From: Rhodospirillum sp.
Lineage (GTDB): Bacteria > Pseudomonadota > Alphaproteobacteria > Dongiales > Dongiaceae
Direction: 5' to 3'
Length of the DNA stretch: 64,000 nt
Assembly (NCBI GenBank): GCA_013822765.1
Contig: PNKY01000009.1
Coordinates: forward strand, 124,001 to 188,000
Below, in pieces: positions 42,221 through 51,420 of this stretch (its first letter is position 1; every line of letters starts with the position of its first letter). Below the pieces are notes generated by a model. It made no database searches. It saw nothing but the letters and a program-made list of their open reading frames with translations, and had not been told where the DNA came from. A program made the translations under genes and the position numbers.

Positions 42221-43407
42221 ACGAGCAACCCCCATCCCGCGGCGCCCAAGCGTCCCTGCCGCCGTTGCCGCATTACGTCTCGACGGCACCGTTCGACCCC
42301 TATTCGGTCGAGCGCACCACCCCCGAGCAAGAGAAGATCTACCTCGCCTCGCAATGGAAGCTGATGGCGCTGAAGTTCAGGCGCCACCGCATTGCGGTGC
42401 TGTCCGCGATCGTGCTCGGCATCATGTATGCTTCGATCCTGGTGGTGGAGTTCCTGGCGCCCTACCAGCAGGACACCCGCAACGTGCAGCACATCTATGT
42501 GGCGCCGCAGCCGATCCACTTCTTCCACAAGGGCGAGTTGATCGGGCCGTTCGTCTATGCGCTCGACTACAAGCTCGACATGAAGACCCTGAAACGCATC
42601 TTCACCGAGAATCCAGAGAAGCCGCTGAAGATCCGCTTCTTCTGCCGCGCCGACAAATACAATTGGTGGGGCGTCGTTCCCGGTGACCTGCACCTGATGT
42701 GCCCGCCGGAGGGCGGGCCGTTGTTCCTGCTCGGCTCCGACCGGCTTGGGCGCGACATGCTCTCGCGCATCCTCTACGGCATGCGCATCTCGCTCACCAT
42801 CGGCCTCATCGGCGTCGCGGTGTCGATCGTGCTGGGCGTGATCCTGGGCGGGCTCGCCGGCTATTACGGCGGCTGGGTCGACGACATCGTGCAGCGCGTG
42901 ATCGAGGTGGTGCGCTCGATCCCGCATCTGCCCCTATGGCTGGCGCTGGCGGCGATCCTGCCGGTCAGCTGGTCGCCGATCCTGATCTATTTCGGCATCA
43001 CCATCATTCTCGGCCTGATCGACTGGACCGGGCTTGCGCGCGCGGTGCGATCGCGGCTGCTCAGCCTGCGCGAGGAGGATTTCTGCGTCGCCGCGCAGCT
43101 GATGGGCGCCTCGCCGAAGCGCATCATTTTCCGCCACCTGATGCCGAGCTTCATGAGCCACCTGATCGCGTCGGCCACCCTCGCCATCCCCAACATGATC
43201 CTGGGCGAGACCGCGCTGTCGTTCCTCGGCCTCGGCATCCGTCCGCCGATCACCTCGTGGGGCGTGCTGCTCAACGAGGCGCAGAACATCAACGTGGTGG
43301 TGCTCTACCCCTGGCTGATGCTGCCGATCGTGCCGGTCATCATCGTGGTGCTGGCGTTCAACTTCATGGGCGACGGCTTGCGCGACGCGGCGGATCCGTA
43401 CCGGTAG
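42217..43407 (+). CDS. Peptide ABC transporter permease (OppC/DppC type)
   Basis: 396 residues. A long N-terminal cytoplasmic part is followed by the first helix (AVLSAIVLGIMYASILVVEFLAPY), a periplasmic insert, and the OppC core with LGSDRLGRDMLSRILYGMRISL, the EAA loop FCVAAQLMGASPKRIIFRHLMP, and ETALSFLGLGIRPPITSWG. It is longer than most OppC because of the 42480-42720 insert with FCRADKYNWWG, a feature I associate with YejE-like permeases. It is the last gene of the importer operon. Confidence 0.93.
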   Translation: MNEQPPSRGAQASLPPLPHYVSTAPFDPYSVERTTPEQEKIYLASQWKLMALKFRRHRIAVLSAIVLGIMYASILVVEFLAPYQQDTRNVQHIYVAPQPIHFFHKGELIGPFVYALDYKLDMKTLKRIFTENPEKPLKIRFFCRADKYNWWGVVPGDLHLMCPPEGGPLFLLGSDRLGRDMLSRILYGMRISLTIGLIGVAVSIVLGVILGGLAGYYGGWVDDIVQRVIEVVRSIPHLPLWLALAAILPVSWSPILIYFGITIILGLIDWTGLARAVRSRLLSLREEDFCVAAQLMGASPKRIIFRHLMPSFMSHLIASATLAIPNMILGETALSFLGLGIRPPITSWGVLLNEAQNINVVVLYPWLMLPIVPVIIVVLAFNFMGDGLRDAADPYR

Positions 43408-43477
43408 CCATCAGCGGCGGCCGGGGCGTCGAGCGCGTCAATGTCGAGGCCTTGATCGCGCAGCGGCGCGCTGACCC

Positions 43478-43512
43478 AAAAACGAGATCGCCGGGCACGA
43501 GGCCCGGCGATC
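43478..43512 (-). terminator. Rho-independent terminator of the trypsin/TPR gene
   Basis: GATCGCCGGGC (43486-43496) pairs perfectly with GCCCGGCGATC (43502-43512) around a 5-base loop. On the minus strand it is followed by TCG and five T, 22 bases past the stop of the gene at 43534-45762. It may also slow transcription coming from the importer operon. Confidence 0.85.
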
Positions 43513-43533
43513 AGGGGTGCTATCGGGGCTGTA

Positions 43534-45762
43534 CTACCCCTGGGTGTCCGCGGCGCGGCGCCAGGTGTCGATCACCGAGTATTCCAGCCAGGTGCGGTCG
43601 ATATAGGACGCGGTCTCGAAGTAGCGGCGCGCGTTCTTGAGATCGCCCTTGGAGTAGGCCAGCATCGCGACGTACGAGTGCGCGATGCCCATGCGGGTCC
43701 ACTTGGTGTCCTCCGGACCCTTCTCCGCTTCCTTCAGGAAGTCGTCGGCGGTCATTTCGCCCTGGAACACCTTCACCAGCTTGACCTGCCAGCTGCCCGG
43801 GTCGTCATGCGGCTGGATCAGGTCCTTGACCGCGGCCTTGGCTTCCTCGGCCTTGCCGGTCTTGTTGAGGGCGATCGCCATCAGCATGGCGGACCAGATG
43901 TCTTCCTTCTTGTTCTTGCGCGCGACCTTCAGCACTTCGATCGCCTGCGCGTCCTTGCCCTGGGCCAGCAGGCCGGCGCCGAGCGCGATGGCCGGGTTCG
44001 GGTTGTCGTCGGTCTCCGCCATCGCCTTGCGCAGGTCCTTCTCGGCCTCATCGAAGTGATGGCCCTCGTTCTGCGCGAACACGGCGCGCATCATCTGCGC
44101 CCAGGTCGCCTTCGGGTTCTCCTTCATGATCTTGCGCAGATCCTCGCGCGCCGGCTCGGACTGGCCGATGCGGAAGCGCACGATCGCGCGCATGAACAGC
44201 GGATGCTCGTACTTTTTCATGTACCTCAGCATCTCGTCATAGGCGGCCAGCGCAGCGCGATGCTCGCCGGCGCAGGCCATCGCGTCGGCCCACTCCATGC
44301 GGATGTCGGGGCTGGAGCCGAGGCGGTCCCACGATTTGCGGAGCAGGTTGGCGGCGTTCTTGCACTCGCCGCCGCGCGCCAGCAGATAGCCTTGGACGGT
44401 CTGCAGCTCGTTCATCTCGGGGAACAGCTTGCGGAAGCTCGCCGTGTCGTCGACGGCTTTGCGCCAGGCCGTGGTGTAGCCAAGGTCGTCCTCGTCGACG
44501 ATGTCGATGCGCACGCTGCGCAGCTCGCGCGAGTCCGGATGCAGCTCGAGCAGCTTGTCGATTTCGGTCAGCGCCGGCTCGGCGCCGCGCGCGTTGTGCA
44601 GGGCGATCAACCAGCGGGCGGCCAGCGCCATGTCGTCGGGCCGCTTGGCGCGCTGCTTCTCGAGCTCGGCGACCAGGGTCTCGTCCTTCTCGCCATAGGG
44701 CTTGTTGGTGCCGGCGCCCATCATGCGCGCGCCCTTGTCGTCCTTCAGGAACGGCCGGACCCGATCGAGGAAGCCGGAGACCGGATTGCCCAGCTGCATG
44801 TGCTGCACGCGCCAGGGCCAGCCCGCGGGATGCGCACCTTCGAGCAGCTCGTTGCGGATCGAACCGCCGCCATAGCCCATGGTCAGGATCGCCGCCACGC
44901 GCCAGCCGCCATTGCCGTCCGATATCAGGATCGGCGAGCCGGAGGAGCCGGGCCGCGCGAAGCAGGTGGTGTTCCACAGCGGAAACTCGACCTGGCCCCA
45001 GAATTCGCAATTCTCGTCATCCACCAGGTGCGAGATGCCGGAAACAGGCGGACCACTGATGCCGCGGGCCGGCAGCGGCTCTTCGCGCTTCAGCAGCGTC
45101 TCGCTGGTGATGCCCTCGAGCGCCAGCGGCATGTAGCCCTTGGCGCCGGCGCCCAGGCACTTTTCGAGCTTCAGCAGCGCCCAGTCCTCGTTGTAGTTCT
45201 CCCAGTCGGCCTTGCGCTTGCCGGCCGGATCGTCCTGCTTCGGGAACTGGTACTGGCCCCAGGCCACGGGGATCGCCTTGGTCGAGTCCAGGATCTCCGG
45301 CAGCTGGGAAATGTCGGTCGCCTTGCGCACCTTGGTCTGGTCGCGCACCGGGCCGATCACGAACTGGATGCTGCTCTTCAGCGGCAGGTCGTTGCTCTCG
45401 ACGTCCGGATCGTCCGGGTCGACGACGTGGCGGGCGGTCATGATGTAGCATTCGCCGACCAGGAAGCCGGTACCCCAGCTCTCGTAGTTCGGCTCGCCGG
45501 GCTCGGCCTTTACGCGCTTCGGATGCTTCACCACCAGGTTGCCGATGCCGAGGCGATCGTCGCGCCGCACCAGCTTGATGTCGTTGAGCTTGAGGATGTC
45601 CTCGATCAGCGGATTCTGCGGGATCGATTCGGCCGAAGCCGGACCCGCCGCCATCAGCATCACGAAGGCCAGCGCCAACGCCAAGCCGACGCCGATCGCC
45701 ACCCGTACTGCATAACGCACTTCGCTCACGGAGATGCCCGCTGCGCGCACAGTCGAAGCCAT
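43534..45762 (-). CDS. Secreted trypsin-like serine protease with TPR repeats
   Basis: 742 residues from the ATG at 45762 (TTGAGG upstream); a TTG at 45774 is less likely. The signal peptide ends near GPASAES. A chymotrypsin-fold domain follows with the triad H112 (MTARHVV), D193 (NYNEDWALLKLE) and S274 (PGSSGSP). From about 350 to the end there are helical TPR-like repeats (ALAAYDEMLRYMKKYEHPLFM, ARRYFETASYI). It may be an envelope protease whose TPR part recruits substrates or partners. Cysteines in the protease part suggest disulfides. It is monocistronic. Confidence 0.85.
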   Translation of the reverse strand: MASTVRAAGISVSEVRYAVRVAIGVGLALALAFVMLMAAGPASAESIPQNPLIEDILKLNDIKLVRRDDRLGIGNLVVKHPKRVKAEPGEPNYESWGTGFLVGECYIMTARHVVDPDDPDVESNDLPLKSSIQFVIGPVRDQTKVRKATDISQLPEILDSTKAIPVAWGQYQFPKQDDPAGKRKADWENYNEDWALLKLEKCLGAGAKGYMPLALEGITSETLLKREEPLPARGISGPPVSGISHLVDDENCEFWGQVEFPLWNTTCFARPGSSGSPILISDGNGGWRVAAILTMGYGGGSIRNELLEGAHPAGWPWRVQHMQLGNPVSGFLDRVRPFLKDDKGARMMGAGTNKPYGEKDETLVAELEKQRAKRPDDMALAARWLIALHNARGAEPALTEIDKLLELHPDSRELRSVRIDIVDEDDLGYTTAWRKAVDDTASFRKLFPEMNELQTVQGYLLARGGECKNAANLLRKSWDRLGSSPDIRMEWADAMACAGEHRAALAAYDEMLRYMKKYEHPLFMRAIVRFRIGQSEPAREDLRKIMKENPKATWAQMMRAVFAQNEGHHFDEAEKDLRKAMAETDDNPNPAIALGAGLLAQGKDAQAIEVLKVARKNKKEDIWSAMLMAIALNKTGKAEEAKAAVKDLIQPHDDPGSWQVKLVKVFQGEMTADDFLKEAEKGPEDTKWTRMGIAHSYVAMLAYSKGDLKNARRYFETASYIDRTWLEYSVIDTWRRAADTQG

Positions 45763-46026
45763 GGTTTGCCTCAAAGGATTAACCTAAAGACCGGATTAAG
45801 GAGGGTAGCGGGCGAAGTCCTAACAACCGGCTAATAACGGCGCCTCCTCGGCCTCCGGGACGGGAGTGATGTCCCTGCAATTTGAGCAAAAATTGTGAAC
45901 CGTCACACCCCGATCTGCGACTGCTCTATCGACAAGCCAGGCCCTGACTGAATATTTTCCCGGGGCGGACGGCTTGGGGTTAAAAACCGTTCGGTTGCGT
46001 CATTTGGCGAAGTTTCTGAGGGCAAC

Positions 46027-46416
46027 ATGAGAAAATTTACAAGGCAGGCCGCCATCCTGGCGGCCCTGGCGCTCGCCGTCTCCGGCTGCGCCCAACAGGC
46101 GACCGAAGGCGCAAAGCTCGCGCCGGGCGAGAAACTGAAGATCACCCAGGAAGTCTGGACCGAGTACCAGGATTACGTGAAACACGGCCGCGACCTCGGC
46201 CCCGACCGCCATGGCGCGTTCGGCGTCGCGATCGTCGGCGATGTCGGGGTGGTGGGGCTCCCCGGCTACTACTACTGCCCGCGCCAATATGACGGCTGCC
46301 GTCCGGGCAAGAACGCCGTCAGCGACATACTCGAGCTGTGCCGGCGCGAAAACGTCGACTGCCTGATCTTCGCGCGCAACGATGAGATCCAGGTGCCGTA
46401 CGAACTCATCGACTAG
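46027..46416 (+). CDS. Small lipoprotein of unknown function
   Basis: 129 residues. It begins with a lipoprotein signal (FTRQAAILAALALAVSGC, lipid Cys at 21). The mature part ends with a compact domain containing GYYYCPRQYDGCRPGK and ILELCRRENVDCLIFARND, with four cysteines likely paired in the periplasm. The DCLIFARND stretch resembles endings of short peptidoglycan- or DUF-type envelope proteins, but I cannot name it. It diverges from the protease gene, sharing a 264-base spacer. Confidence 0.75.
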   Translation: MRKFTRQAAILAALALAVSGCAQQATEGAKLAPGEKLKITQEVWTEYQDYVKHGRDLGPDRHGAFGVAIVGDVGVVGLPGYYYCPRQYDGCRPGKNAVSDILELCRRENVDCLIFARNDEIQVPYELID

Positions 46417-46535
46417 CCGCTGATCCTCGCGAGTCCCGCCTGGCTGGCCACGGTCGCCAGGCGCGGATGGCGCGTCAGCGCGAAGCCAAGTAGAGTCCCG
46501 CGGTCTGCGCGATCGAGTCTCGTTGGAGCAATCAC

Positions 46536-46913
46536 ATGGCAAAGATCGTCGTGCAGACCGATCACGCACCCAAATCATTCGCCGGATACAGCCAGGCCGT
46601 GAAGGCCGGCGGACTGGTGTTCGTATCCGGGCAGGGGCCGTTCGACGCAACGGGCGCGCTCGTCGGCGCCACCATCCAGGAGCAAACGGCGCAGTGCTTC
46701 AGGAACATCGAAGCAATCCTGAAAGCCGCAGGCAGTTCGCTCGAAAAGGCCGTCAGCGCGACCTTCATCCTCGGCGAAGAGAGCGATTTCGCCGGCATGA
46801 ACGAGGAATGGAACAGGTGGTTCAAGGTCGATCCGCCGGCCCGTCAGGGCGCAAAGCTGCCGATCCGGCCCAAGGGGATGAAAATCTCGATCGCGGTGAT
46901 TGCCGAAGCCTGA
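46536..46913 (+). CDS. RidA family protein (enamine/imine deaminase-like)
   Basis: 125 residues, normal length. It has YSQAVKAGGLVFVSGQGPFD at the start, EQTAQCFRNIEAILKAAG in the middle and DPPARQGAKLP near the end, where the Arg corresponds to the substrate-binding Arg of RidA. The last strand (MKISIAVIAEA) departs from the usual VEIEAIA, so a different substrate is possible. RidA proteins hydrolyse reactive enamines from PLP enzymes. It stands alone, converging on a GST gene 3 bases away. Confidence 0.88.
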   Translation: MAKIVVQTDHAPKSFAGYSQAVKAGGLVFVSGQGPFDATGALVGATIQEQTAQCFRNIEAILKAAGSSLEKAVSATFILGEESDFAGMNEEWNRWFKVDPPARQGAKLPIRPKGMKISIAVIAEA

Positions 46914-46916
46914 TGC

Positions 46917-47528
46917 TCAATCCGAAATGCGGATGTGGCCCGGCTGGTCCGCGACCCGCGCCAGCCAGGCGCGGATGCCGGGATAGCGCGCGAGGTCGAA
47001 GCCGCCTTCGTGCGCGACGTGGGTGTAGGCGTAGAGCGCGATGTCGGCGATCGAGTAGGCCTCGCCCGCGAACCAGGCGTGGTCCTTGAGCCGGCTCTCC
47101 ATCACGCCGAGCGCGTGATAGCCGCGCTCGGTGCGCATCGCCAGCTGCGGCTCGTTCTGCGGCGTCTTGCCGAGATGCGCGACCCAGTGGCGGACCACGG
47201 CGATGTAGGGCTCGTGGCTGTATTGCTCGAAGAACATCCATTGCAGCGCGGCGGCGCGCTCGCGCTTGCTAGCGGGCCAGTATTTCGTGCCCTCGGCGAA
47301 GTAGTAGAGGATGGCGTTGGATTCGAAGAGATGGCTGCCATCGGCCAGGCGGATGGTCGGCACCTTGCCGTTCGGGTTCTTGGCCAGGAAATCTGCCGTC
47401 CGGGTGGAGCCGTCGTCGACGTCGAACTCGATGCGCTGGAACTTGAGGCCGAGGTGGCTCAGCAGCAGCCGCACCTTGTAGGCGTTGCCGGAAATGGCGG
47501 AATCGTAGAGGACGAGGTCGCTGGTCAT
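46917..47528 (-). CDS. Glutathione S-transferase family protein
   Basis: 203 residues. The N-terminal thioredoxin-like domain has the active-site Ser region YDSAISGNAYKVRLLL, the cis-Pro GKVPTIRLADG and SHLFESNAI for glutathione binding. The C-terminal all-helical domain has AGEAYSIADIALYAYTHVA, the N-capping Asp motif. The substrate is unknown. It is divergent from a LysR regulator and may be its target, the usual arrangement for such pairs. Confidence 0.92.
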   Translation of the reverse strand: MTSDLVLYDSAISGNAYKVRLLLSHLGLKFQRIEFDVDDGSTRTADFLAKNPNGKVPTIRLADGSHLFESNAILYYFAEGTKYWPASKRERAAALQWMFFEQYSHEPYIAVVRHWVAHLGKTPQNEPQLAMRTERGYHALGVMESRLKDHAWFAGEAYSIADIALYAYTHVAHEGGFDLARYPGIRAWLARVADQPGHIRISD

Positions 47529-47596
47529 GTCGGGCTCCAGATTGGCTGAGGGTTAGTCCTACGGACCCTATCCAGTGCGCAAGCCAGAAGTTATGA

Positions 47597-47611
47597 TGCT
47601 AAGGCTTAGCA
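47597..47611 (+). promoter_or_regulatory. LysR-type operator dyad (TGCTAA-GGC-TTAGCA)
   Basis: A perfect inverted repeat with 6-base arms lies 14-28 bases before the LysR start, in the spacer shared with the divergent GST gene. It contains a T-N11-A core (T and A at the outer ends plus spacing), as expected for a LysR-type autoregulatory site. Confidence 0.5.
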
Positions 47612-47624
47612 GAACTGAGGCATC

Positions 47625-48536
47625 ATGCGCCCTTTGCCGCCTTTGACCGCCCTCCGCGCCTTCGAGGCCGCCGCCCGCCACGGCAATTTCGTGAAGGCGG
47701 CGGCCGAGCTGGGCGTCACCGCCGGCGCCGTCAGCCAGCACATCAAGGGGCTGGAGGAGCGGCTCGGCCTCACGCTGTTCCGGCGCTTGGCGCGTGGTGT
47801 ACGGCTAACGGAGGCGGGGAGGGCGTATCTGCCCGGCATCGCGGACGGGTTCGACCGGCTGGCGCGCGCCACCTTGCAGGTGCACGAATCCGGCCTGGCA
47901 GGGCGGCTCACCCTCACCGTGCTGCCGTCGTTCGCGGCGGGCTGGCTGGTGCGGCGGCTCCCCGCCTTCCGCGCACGGCATCCTGACATCGACCTCGTCA
48001 TCCGGTCGGAGCGGCAGACCGTGGACCTGCATCGCGACGAGGCCGACCTCGCAATCCGCTATGGGCTCGGCGACTTCGCCAATCTCGAAGCGACGCACCT
48101 GATGCGCGAAGAGATCTTTCCGGTGTGTGCGCCGGCCCTGCTCAACGCCGATCCGCCACTGCGCGCGCCAGCCGATCTCATGCGGCACGAGCTGCTGCAC
48201 GATGCCGGCGCATTGGGCAACGAGCCGTGGATCCGCTGGCAGCCGTGGCTGGATGCGTTCGGCTTGAGCGACGCGGTCAAGCGGCCCGCCATGCATTTCA
48301 CCGATTCGGTGCAGCTTTACCAGGCGGCATTGCTGGGCCAGGGCGTCGCGCTCGGGCGCAGCGTGCTGATCGGCGACGAGCTGGCGGCGGGCAGATTGGT
48401 GCGCCCGTTCGCGGATGCGCGGGCGTCATCCTATGCGTACTACGCCGTGACCACGCGCGCCGCCCGCGCCAATCCGCGCGTCGCCGCATTCATCGCGTGG
48501 ATGATGGCGGAGGTGCAGCCGGCCGAAGAGAGCTAG
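47625..48536 (+). CDS. LysR-family transcriptional regulator, GcvA-like
   Basis: 303 residues. The N-terminal winged HTH is PPLTALRAFEAAARHGNFVKAAAELGVTAGAVSQHIKGLEE, with the PLTALRAFEAAAR opening typical of GcvA/AmpR-like members. The effector domain follows (FRARHPDIDLVIRSERQTVDLHRDEADLAIRYG). It probably controls the divergent GST gene. The small ligand is unknown. It converges on the 48547 gene with a 10-base gap. Confidence 0.92.
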   Translation: MRPLPPLTALRAFEAAARHGNFVKAAAELGVTAGAVSQHIKGLEERLGLTLFRRLARGVRLTEAGRAYLPGIADGFDRLARATLQVHESGLAGRLTLTVLPSFAAGWLVRRLPAFRARHPDIDLVIRSERQTVDLHRDEADLAIRYGLGDFANLEATHLMREEIFPVCAPALLNADPPLRAPADLMRHELLHDAGALGNEPWIRWQPWLDAFGLSDAVKRPAMHFTDSVQLYQAALLGQGVALGRSVLIGDELAAGRLVRPFADARASSYAYYAVTTRAARANPRVAAFIAWMMAEVQPAEES

Positions 48537-48546
48537 TGCTCAAGAG

Positions 48547-49107
48547 CTAGTGGATGGGCGCGATCGCGGCTGCCTGCCCCAGCGCAATGCGCAGGTCGGG
48601 CGCGCCGCATTTGTCGGCGTCGAGCGGCTGCAGGGTCAGCTCTGCATCGCGTAGCAGGACGGCGAGCGAGATCAGCGAGGGGAGCGCCGCGCGCGCGGCC
48701 GTCTGCGGCAGCAGCTGCGTCAGGGCGGACCACGATATGCCGTGCTGCTTGCGCTGGCTGCCGGCGACGGCGCCCAGCAGCAGCGCTTCATCCGGGCTCA
48801 CGAACGCGCAGCGCGGGCAGCGCACGTCGATCTCGCGCAGTGCCGCGGCGGCGAGCGCCGAAAAGACATCGTCGATCAACTCCATCGCCTGCGGCACGCC
48901 GGCGCGCAGGAAGCCTTCGCCGGCGATGCCGCGATAAGCGCTCGGGATATCCTTGCCCCGGGGGCTGCTATCTTGGCGGAAGGCGAGCAGCCACGAACGC
49001 ATGCCCCACAGCAGGAACTGCCCCGCCGGATCCAACTCGTCGGTCCGCAAGCCGGTCTCATGGTCGTGCGGCGGCGCGGCGTCAGGTGGCGTGGTGCGGC
49101 CGGTCAT
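48547..49107 (-). CDS. Conserved-looking protein of unknown function with a CPRC motif
   Basis: 186 residues from the ATG at 49107, which has GGAGA 5 bases upstream; the open frame extends further but starts in non-protein-like sequence. It is largely helical. Motifs: TDELDPAGQFLLWGMRSWLLA near the start, then DVRCPRCAFVSPDEALLLGAVA in the middle; the two Cys may bind metal. No signal peptide. I do not recognise the family. It lies downstream of the adenylate cyclase on the same strand, 195 bases apart. Confidence 0.7.
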   Translation of the reverse strand: MTGRTTPPDAAPPHDHETGLRTDELDPAGQFLLWGMRSWLLAFRQDSSPRGKDIPSAYRGIAGEGFLRAGVPQAMELIDDVFSALAAAALREIDVRCPRCAFVSPDEALLLGAVAGSQRKQHGISWSALTQLLPQTAARAALPSLISLAVLLRDAELTLQPLDADKCGAPDLRIALGQAAAIAPIH

Positions 49108-49302
49108 GCGGTCTCCGCCGATGTCGGGAATGGGGCGCTCGCGGGCCGGCATTGCCAGTGTTGGTCTCGGCGTTTCTGGGAGAAGCCGTCGCCGCCCCGC
49201 GAGCCCGATCCTTGTAGCAGGCGCCGGATGCAATTGCAAGTCATTCTCAAACAGAATCTGCGACCGACCAGCGGCGGGTTGCCGCGGGGAGGTGGGCCGC
49301 TG

Positions 49303-51039
49303 CTATTCCGGCAGGCCTGCTTTGCGGAAGGCGTCGAGCAAATGTGCGCGGTCGCTGTCGCGGCGCAGCGGCTGGCGATCGATGGCGCGGGCGATGGTGA
49401 AATCGGGCTTGAGGCGCAGAGTCTCGGCGGCGTGATGGCGCGCGCGCTCGGCGTTGCCGAGCATGGCATGGCTGGCGGCCATGTAGAGGTGCGCCCAATA
49501 GGGCGGTTCGTTCGAGCGCTCCAGGGCGGCGATGGCTTCATCGTATTGCCGCGCCAGGAAATGCGCGACGCCGGTGATCGGCCACAGCCAGGTCGGCTCG
49601 AAGAACGGATCGAGCGTGCGCGCCTCGCTGAAATACTCGAGCGCTTTCTCAGGCTCGCCCAGCGAGATGTTGAGATCGCCGAAGCCCGCCATCAGCAGCG
49701 CACTGTTGGGGTTGAGCTCCCGCGCCTTACCGTAGTGATATTCCGCAAGCGCGTAGGCGCCGCGGGTCTGGTGGAGGCGCGCCACCGCGACCTGGGAGTG
49801 CGGATCGTTGGGATCGATCGCAACCGCCTTCTGCGCCGACGCGAAGGCGCGGTCCAGGAGCTCCGGCGCCGCGTTGAAATCGCGGTACCAATCGGTCATC
49901 TCGAGATTGGCGAGCAGCGCATAGGCCTTGGCATAGCCGGGGTCGAGCGCGATCGCCTGCCCGAACAGCTTGCGCGCCTCTTCCGACGCGCCGGGCCGGT
50001 AGAGCGGCAGGGCATCGCCGCGCAGCACCAGCTCGTAGGCGGCGAGGCTGGCGGGCGCCTTGCGCTGGGCACGCTCGGTGGCGGCGGCCTGCATGCGCCC
50101 GACCAGCGTGGCGGCGATGGTCTTCACCACCTGGTCCTGGACCGCGAACAGCTCCTCCTGGTTGCGGTCGAAGCGGTCGGCCCAGACGTGATGGCCGGTG
50201 GCGGTGTCGATCAGCTGCGCGGTGATGCGGATGCGCTCGCCCAAGCGGCGAACGCTGCCTTCGACGATATACTGCACGCCGAGCTCGCGGCCCACCCGCT
50301 GCACGTCGACATCCTGGCCGCGATAGCGGAACGAGGTGTTGCGCGCCAGGACGTGGAGATTCCGGAAGCGCGCCAGCTCCGTGATGATGTCCTCGGTGAT
50401 GCCGTCGCCGAAATACTGCTGCTCGACATCGCCGCTCATGCTGTTGAAAGGCAGGACGGCGATCGATGGCTTGCTGCTCGTCGCGGCGGCGCCCGCGATC
50501 GGCAGACGCGCGAGGCCCGCGACGCGATAGATGCGCACCGGCGCACCGATATTCTTGAGGCTCTGCTCGCCCAGCTCCTCGAAGGCGTTCTCGAACTTGT
50601 TGCGGACCTGGTCGTATGCAGTGCCGGAGACATAGATGCCGCCGGGCTCCGCGGCGGTCTCCAGGCGGGCTGCGATATTGACGCCGTCGCCATAGAGATC
50701 ACCATGCTCCACCACGATGTCGCCGAGATTGATGCCGATGCGCAGCACGATGCGGCTCTCCTCCGGCTGCCCGGCGGCCGCCGCGGCCATCGCCTGCTGG
50801 ACGTCGATGGCGCATTGCACGGCGTTCACCGCGCTGGCGAACTCCACCATGATGCCGTCGCCGGTCACCTTGAAGACGCGGCCCTGGTGCTGGGCCACCA
50901 GCGGCGAGACGATCTCCTTGCGGCGCGCCTTGAGCGCGCTCAGGGTCCCCACCTCGTCCAGCTCCATCAGCCGGCTGTAGCCGACGACATCGGCGGCGAG
51001 GATGGCGGCAAGGCGGCGCTGGAGGCGATCTTCGACCAT
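49303..51039 (-). CDS. Class III adenylate/guanylate cyclase with TPR domain
   Basis: 578 residues. The N-terminal cyclase domain (1-180) keeps both metal Asp, D17 in LAADVVGYSRLM and D61 in KVTGDGIMVEF, and the GDLYGDGVNIAARLE region. A TolB-like segment follows (SIAVLPFNSMSGDVEQQYFGDGITEDII, VQYIVEGSVRR), then TPR-like repeats (EEARKLFGQAIALDPGYAKAYAL). This layout is common in alphaproteobacteria and usually makes cAMP. No membrane anchor. Its product could serve cNMP sensors such as the one at 25615-26061, though that link is speculative. Confidence 0.92.
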   Translation of the reverse strand: MVEDRLQRRLAAILAADVVGYSRLMELDEVGTLSALKARRKEIVSPLVAQHQGRVFKVTGDGIMVEFASAVNAVQCAIDVQQAMAAAAAGQPEESRIVLRIGINLGDIVVEHGDLYGDGVNIAARLETAAEPGGIYVSGTAYDQVRNKFENAFEELGEQSLKNIGAPVRIYRVAGLARLPIAGAAATSSKPSIAVLPFNSMSGDVEQQYFGDGITEDIITELARFRNLHVLARNTSFRYRGQDVDVQRVGRELGVQYIVEGSVRRLGERIRITAQLIDTATGHHVWADRFDRNQEELFAVQDQVVKTIAATLVGRMQAAATERAQRKAPASLAAYELVLRGDALPLYRPGASEEARKLFGQAIALDPGYAKAYALLANLEMTDWYRDFNAAPELLDRAFASAQKAVAIDPNDPHSQVAVARLHQTRGAYALAEYHYGKARELNPNSALLMAGFGDLNISLGEPEKALEYFSEARTLDPFFEPTWLWPITGVAHFLARQYDEAIAALERSNEPPYWAHLYMAASHAMLGNAERARHHAAETLRLKPDFTIARAIDRQPLRRDSDRAHLLDAFRKAGLPE

Positions 51040-51128
51040 CGGTAAATCATAGGAACGCCGACCGCAGGTGTCTATCGAGACCGGTCTGACGAGCGGTTAT
51101 AGTGGCGGAAACAGTTTGGAGGCGCACC

Positions 51129-51419
51129 ATGATCGAGAAACTCACGGCGGCGGAACGCACGGCGGCGCTGCAGGAACTGGCCGGCTGGCAGCCGGTCGAC
51201 GGGCGCGACGCGATTCAGCGCAGCTTCAAGTTCAAGACCTTCAACGAGGCCTGGGGCTTCATGAACCGCGTGGCGCTGATGGCGGAGAAGGCCGACCATC
51301 ATCCGGAGTGGTTCAACGTCTACAACCGCGTCGACATCCTGCTGACCACGCACGACTGCAACGGCCTCAGCCAGCGGGATGTGAAGCTCGCCAAGGGCAT
51401 AGACAAGCTGGTCTCCTGA
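51129..51419 (+). CDS. phhB: 4a-hydroxytetrahydrobiopterin dehydratase (pterin carbinolamine dehydratase)
   Basis: 96 residues from the ATG at 51129, with GGAGG just upstream. The family motif is unmistakable: [42 protein letters not shown], here split as [[10 protein letters not shown]] and the EKADHHPEW His pair. It recycles pterin cofactor by dehydrating 4a-hydroxytetrahydrobiopterin. No phenylalanine hydroxylase is in the window. It converges on the SDR gene with one base between stops. Confidence 0.95.
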   Translation: MIEKLTAAERTAALQELAGWQPVDGRDAIQRSFKFKTFNEAWGFMNRVALMAEKADHHPEWFNVYNRVDILLTTHDCNGLSQRDVKLAKGIDKLVS

Positions 51420-51420
51420 A

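Noticed and set aside
43408..43470. Terminator directly after the peptide importer operon on the plus strand
   Set aside because: No hairpin with a T-run on the plus strand; the nearby strong hairpin has its T-run on the minus strand and belongs to the protease gene.
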